From NCBI GenBank assembly GCA_030388725.1, contig CP128857.1, forward strand, positions 4,712,001-4,776,000: a stretch of 64,000 nucleotides of DNA. Reading direction: 5' to 3'. A program made the position numbers and the translations under genes. The DNA comes from Prodigiosinella aquatilis (GTDB lineage Bacteria > Pseudomonadota > Gammaproteobacteria > Enterobacterales > Enterobacteriaceae). Of this stretch, positions 63,313 through 64,000 are shown in pieces; positions within the stretch are counted from its first letter, which is position 1, and each line of letters begins with the position of its first letter. Below the pieces are notes generated by a model that saw nothing but the letters and a program-made list of their open reading frames with translations, did not search any database and was not told the DNA's origin.

Positions 63313-64000
63313 ATGACTAAAAAAAACATTGCCATCATTGGCGAATGCATGATTGAACTGTCGCAAAAAGGTGCGGATCTCAGCCGCGGCTTTGGCGGTG
63401 ATACTCTGAATACTGCCGTATATATTGCACGTCAGGTAAAGCCCGACGCGCTGGATGTCCACTACGTGACCGCGCTGGGTACCGACTCTTTCAGTACAGA
63501 AATGATAGCCGCCTGGCAGAGTGAAGGTGTCAAAACCGATTTGATCCAGCGTATGAATGACAAGCTGCCAGGCCTGTATTTTATCGAAACCGATGCCAGC
63601 GGCGAGAGAACGTTCTATTACTGGCGTAACGATGCCGCCGCCCGTTACTGGCTGGAAAGTGATGATGCTGAAACCATCAGTAAGCATTTGTCACAATTCG
63701 AGTATATCTACCTGAGCGGTATCAGTCTGGCCATCCTTAACCCGACCAGCCGTCAGCGTCTGATGTCCGTGCTACGCGCTTGTCGCACCAACGGTGGAAA
63801 AGTCATTTTTGACAACAACTACCGCCCACGCCTGTGGCAAAGCGAAGAAGAGACCCGGCAAGCCTATACCGACATGCTCTCTTGTACTGATATCGCCTTC
63901 CTGACGCTGGATGATGAAGACATGCTGTGGGGCAAGCAGCCGATAGAAGAGGTGCTGGCACGTACCCACAAGCTGGGTGTAACGGAGGTCGTGGTGAAAC
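63313..64000 (+). CDS. kdgK: 2-Dehydro-3-deoxygluconokinase, 3' end beyond the window
   Basis: Phosphorylates 2-keto-3-deoxygluconate (KDG), the common end product of pectin and hexuronate breakdown, before aldol cleavage to pyruvate and glyceraldehyde 3-phosphate. The frame opens at ATG 63313 (MTKKNIAIIGECMIEL) and is still open at the window edge after 229 codons; typical length is about 310. PfkB-family features present: GGDTLNTAVYIAR, ALGTDSFS and FDNNYRPRLW. The C-terminal GAGD catalytic motif is outside the window. Confidence 0.95.
   Translation, partial: MTKKNIAIIGECMIELSQKGADLSRGFGGDTLNTAVYIARQVKPDALDVHYVTALGTDSFSTEMIAAWQSEGVKTDLIQRMNDKLPGLYFIETDASGERTFYYWRNDAAARYWLESDDAETISKHLSQFEYIYLSGISLAILNPTSRQRLMSVLRACRTNGGKVIFDNNYRPRLWQSEEETRQAYTDMLSCTDIAFLTLDDEDMLWGKQPIEEVLARTHKLGVTEVVVK

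Overview
The window is a chromosomal segment from a soft-rot enterobacterium. Dickeya is the best guess, with Pectobacterium as the alternative. Protein sequences and gene order follow the Escherichia coli blocks glpFKX-fpr-yiiR-yiiQ-tpiA-pfkA-fieF-cpxPRA and yhhA-ugpQCEAB-liv-panM-rpoH-ftsXEY-rsmD-yhhL-yhhN-zntA-tusA-yhhQ-dcrB-yhhS. A near-perfect KdgR operator sits in front of kdgK, as expected of a pectinolytic plant pathogen. The genus call is inferred from general knowledge; no database comparison was possible.

Layout. 1-10.3 kb: glycerol uptake and phosphorylation (glpF cut by the window edge, glpK), glpX, fpr, two small conserved genes, tpiA, an agmatine-to-putrescine pair (aguA, aguB) and pfkA with a Cra operator. 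10.3-12.5 kb: fieF, a small membrane-anchored XRE-type regulator and a Nudix hydrolase. 12.5-20 kb: an accessory cluster on the minus strand containing a polar amino acid ABC importer, an aminotransferase, an MFS transporter, a D-2-hydroxyacid dehydrogenase and an IclR regulator. 20.3-23.2 kb: the Cpx envelope stress locus with a CpxR box and the 3'-UTR small RNA CpxQ. 23.3-26.3 kb: a two-gene exported-protein module of unknown function (a protein of about 735 residues plus a DUF3142 protein). 26.4-33.5 kb: trmL, a DUF2756 protein, an AEC transporter and the glycerol-3-phosphate importer operon ugpBAECQ behind tandem Pho boxes. 33.7-43.6 kb: a second accessory block at the position where E. 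coli joins ugpB directly to livF. It holds a DeoR regulator and the four-carbon sugar-acid pathway ltnD-otnK-otnC-otnI with a GntP-family permease, an ERIC repeat, a chemoreceptor and an aminotransferase. 43.7-64 kb: conserved core genes livFGMHJ, panM, rpoH, ftsXEY, rsmD, yhhL, a DUF1820 gene, yhhN, zntA, tusA, yhhQ with a probable preQ1-I riboswitch, dcrB, yhhS, yhjD, a 4-OT tautomerase and the start of kdgK.

The genes form coherent units: scavenging of glycerol and glycerophosphodiesters feeding the glycolytic genes tpiA, pfkA and glpX; envelope and heat stress control (cpxPRA, CpxQ, rpoH with a probable sigmaE promoter); and uptake and breakdown of plant-derived acids (threonate/erythronate, KDG). 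No rRNA, tRNA, insertion sequence, prophage or CRISPR array was seen. The least explained parts are the minus-strand amino acid cluster, the exported two-gene module behind cpxA, and a pure 12-copy GCATG repeat at the stop codon of rsmD.
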